Shown: positions 63,301 to 64,000 of the stretch, piece after piece
How the letters are laid out: each line of letters opens with the position of its first letter
Numbering within the stretch: the stretch's first letter is position 1
Assembly: GCA_019422105.1 (NCBI GenBank)
Contig: JAHZDZ010000003.1
Location: 56,577-120,576, forward strand
DNA length: 64,000 nucleotides
Reading direction: 5' to 3'
Source of the DNA: Bacillota bacterium
GTDB lineage: Bacteria > Bacillota > Clostridia > Lachnospirales > Anaerotignaceae
The notes under the pieces: model-generated
Seen by the model: only the letters and a program-made list of their open reading frames with translations
What the model was told of the DNA's origin: nothing
The model's database searches: none
Translations under genes and position numbers: made by a program

Positions 63301-64000
63301 AGGACGGCACTGTAAAGGCTTACTATATCAGTATTGATACTGTAGTGACAGCTACAGCAGACGCATTGACATCCGCAACGGGCAAGGTAACTATTACACT
63401 TGACCAGGAAATCAAAGGTCTTGTAAAAGAGGACGTTGTTGTTACAATCGGCGGAGCTTCATCCAACGCATTTGATTTTGCGGTCAATGAAACTGACGCA
63501 AAAAAGATTGAAATTACATTTACAGCAGACGCAAAAATAACAAAAGAAAGCGTAATTACCATAAAGGTAGTGAAGGATGGCTATTACATGGCTGACGCTG
63601 CATCCGTTACCCTTGAACTTCCAAGTGTTGAGCTTGGAGCACAAAGTGCGAAGGTAGAGACCGGAACAGGCGGAACAGCAACCTTTGCTATAACCCAGGA
63701 AAACAGTGAGTCTAAACCGGAAGTGGCAATGGATACTGCAACAGAGGGAATCACAGCAAGCATCACAGGCGATTCCAAGCCTTATTCTGTAAGTATAGAG
63801 GTAACAAGCGCGGTAGCAGCTGGAAGCTATACCTTTAAGGTGACAGCAGACGGAGCGGAAGCGACCGGAACACTGGTAGTAGACGAAGCAGCACCAAAAG
63901 CAAGCGTAAGCCTTGGAGCACAGACAGGTGAAATTAAAGCCGAAGCAGGCGGAACAGCAACCTTTGCTATAACCCAGGAAAACAGTGAGTCTAAACCGGA
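60345..64000 (+). CDS. Giant SLH-domain S-layer/surface protein, 5' part (runs off right edge)
   Basis: At least 1218 residues without a stop. A signal peptide (MQKMKKALSAAITISMVLGTVPNAFA) precedes three SLH domains (about 28-200): NGHWAQTAITSWENKNLISGY, FYNDVAIAIKEGYCSGFPDG and WAAGAIGAMAEAGYMSGYPDG, which bind pyruvylated wall polymers. A beta-helix-like section follows (about 205-410), then a glycine/serine linker TGGGGGGGGSSSS near 421-435, and many Ig-like and repeat modules. A 55-base perfect repeat is at the right end. GGGGGAGA is 6 bases before the ATG. It is likely the major surface array or a long adhesin. Confidence 0.9.
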   Translation, partial: MQKMKKALSAAITISMVLGTVPNAFAASNDINGHWAQTAITSWENKNLISGYEDGSFRPNQAVTRAEFVTLMNKSLGLTEKGEVSFSDVSTSDWFYNDVAIAIKEGYCSGFPDGGFHPNEAVTRAQAASFVSNYKKLASNTEKASEFSDYTALPSWAAGAIGAMAEAGYMSGYPDGSFNGNKTLTRAEAVVTLDKVMNGAEVEKPSEKDVVIDKADTVLEDQTVEGNLVISEKVGDGDVTLKNVTVKGDLLVQGGGSKSIHMVDGSVAGKVVLDKKSVNFVVEGEAKIDTIELKQIGSINQNNFYGNIGEVIISAETGTTNAIVLNVLTEKLTISEKAFVRIQSNIENVVIEKDAAGAKVDVASGARVSNMEVNAKAILSGGGNITTLEVNANGVTKSTSLSVRETNTASGVDKPTTSTTTGGGGGGGSSSSKSKKPVTSVKIEGEARIGQTLKAIVNSDADSVSYKWLSCDTVDGEYAEIAEATSVSYVIPSAMKTKFIKVMANGVKGSSVTSDATAAVANPSNEDMQAELDKIDVSSIKVTVAKSSAKADVEAAITAEAQKFVSDLYTASFSADAAIETGTAGEVVVAGKFKVEMVGDSGVSKVDGTSRDVAVTVDSRTVLEGTLTVSGDLKVGSKLTVDGITSSEPGKLTYQWTGAGEAAEGTYTVAEGDIGKTVQVEVSAENYFGSLTGESGKILNNKATVTSEILAVSETEIKGTADMHIITGVTTVSDFMGALIPADGIKGKLLAAADATDITTANFASKNAKEDGEIAEGDVLAILSEDGDQLGKYTVISQAEVAITAKASTVEGRTGSTTITLNEVIDGLTDADIAVNFDDEEVLTKDTDYTLGELTGKEIVITFTENANLVGNAAKQLKVTITKANFVINEGIAIEVATNVEASSETLPTSDIFTVTDGKIGSGSTPITAETTRTDLKGGLTAADFSEMKYFAAANVETALGNFETAEDTVDTAPVAAGDAIVVKAEDGTVKAYYISIDTVVTATADALTSATGKVTITLDQEIKGLVKEDVVVTIGGASSNAFDFAVNETDAKKIEITFTADAKITKESVITIKVVKDGYYMADAASVTLELPSVELGAQSAKVETGTGGTATFAITQENSESKPEVAMDTATEGITASITGDSKPYSVSIEVTSAVAAGSYTFKVTADGAEATGTLVVDEAAPKASVSLGAQTGEIKAEAGGTATFAITQENSESKP
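63667..64000 (+). repeat. 55-base exact direct repeat in the SLH gene
   Basis: 63667-63721 and 63946-64000 are identical (encoding roughly GGTATFAITQENSESKP), 279 bases or 93 codons apart, while the DNA between has diverged. The second copy reaches the window edge, so the identity may be longer and more copies may follow. Confidence 0.9.

Noticed and set aside
1..64000. CRISPR arrays, rRNA or tRNA genes, IS elements with DDE transposase
   Set aside because: No regularly spaced repeats, no tRNA cloverleaf consensus such as GTTCGAATC, and no transposase-like frame were seen by eye.

Overview
The window is a low-to-mid GC Gram-positive anaerobe chromosome, most likely a spore-forming Clostridia member (Lachnospirales-like). 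The reasons are pyruvate:ferredoxin oxidoreductase, rubredoxin, the relA-dtd-hemZ-hisS order, a Bacillus/Clostridia-type division cluster with both pbpB-like and spoVD-like genes, S-layer (SLH) proteins, the TRAP regulator MtrB and strong AGGAGG ribosome sites. Species cannot be named from the sequence alone. No rRNA, tRNA or CRISPR array was seen.

Layout: 1-2.8 kb (minus strand) holds the start of a BCCT transporter and two class III CoA-transferases, which suggests uptake and CoA activation of a quaternary amine such as carnitine, gamma-butyrobetaine or crotonobetaine. One of the two paralogues lacks the catalytic Asp. 3.2-26.5 kb is housekeeping: rbgA, a Nudix hydrolase, a XerS-like recombinase, a TtcA-like enzyme, a GH3 lipoprotein, relA, dtd, hemZ, hisS, ilvE, an SLH/YcdB-type protein, trmO, a SIMPL protein, aspS, an esterase and several secreted or unknown proteins. 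27.2-30.7 kb is the large PFOR gene, with two consensus promoters and an inverted repeat in its upstream region. 31.3-38.2 kb carries a candidate structured RNA, then dnaE-mtrB-pfkA-pyk, followed by rubredoxin, a pair of M16-family proteins and lgt.

43.4-48.7 kb is the start of the division and cell wall cluster: MraZ box, mraZ, rsmH, an ftsL-like gene, a PASTA-type PBP2, then spoVD. spoVD is cut off just before its catalytic SxxK motif. The downstream part, and the expected mraY/murD/ftsW genes, are not in the window. From the break onward (48.66 kb to at least 59 kb, possibly beyond the window) the sequence has mobile-element character: a DUF6870 gene, two overlapping pairs of large serine recombinases, a flavodoxin/ferredoxin gene, a GGDEF-EAL protein, and an XRE repressor facing a 57-residue protein across a promoter with three operator-like sites. 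A very long SLH surface protein with internal repeats runs off the right edge.

The most exciting reading is that spoVD, a gene used for spore cortex synthesis in the mother cell, is interrupted by a recombinase-bearing element of the same kind as the sigK skin elements. It could be excised during sporulation to restore spoVD. The competing explanation is a decayed spoVD in a lineage with a rearranged division cluster. The right boundary, which would decide this, is outside the window.
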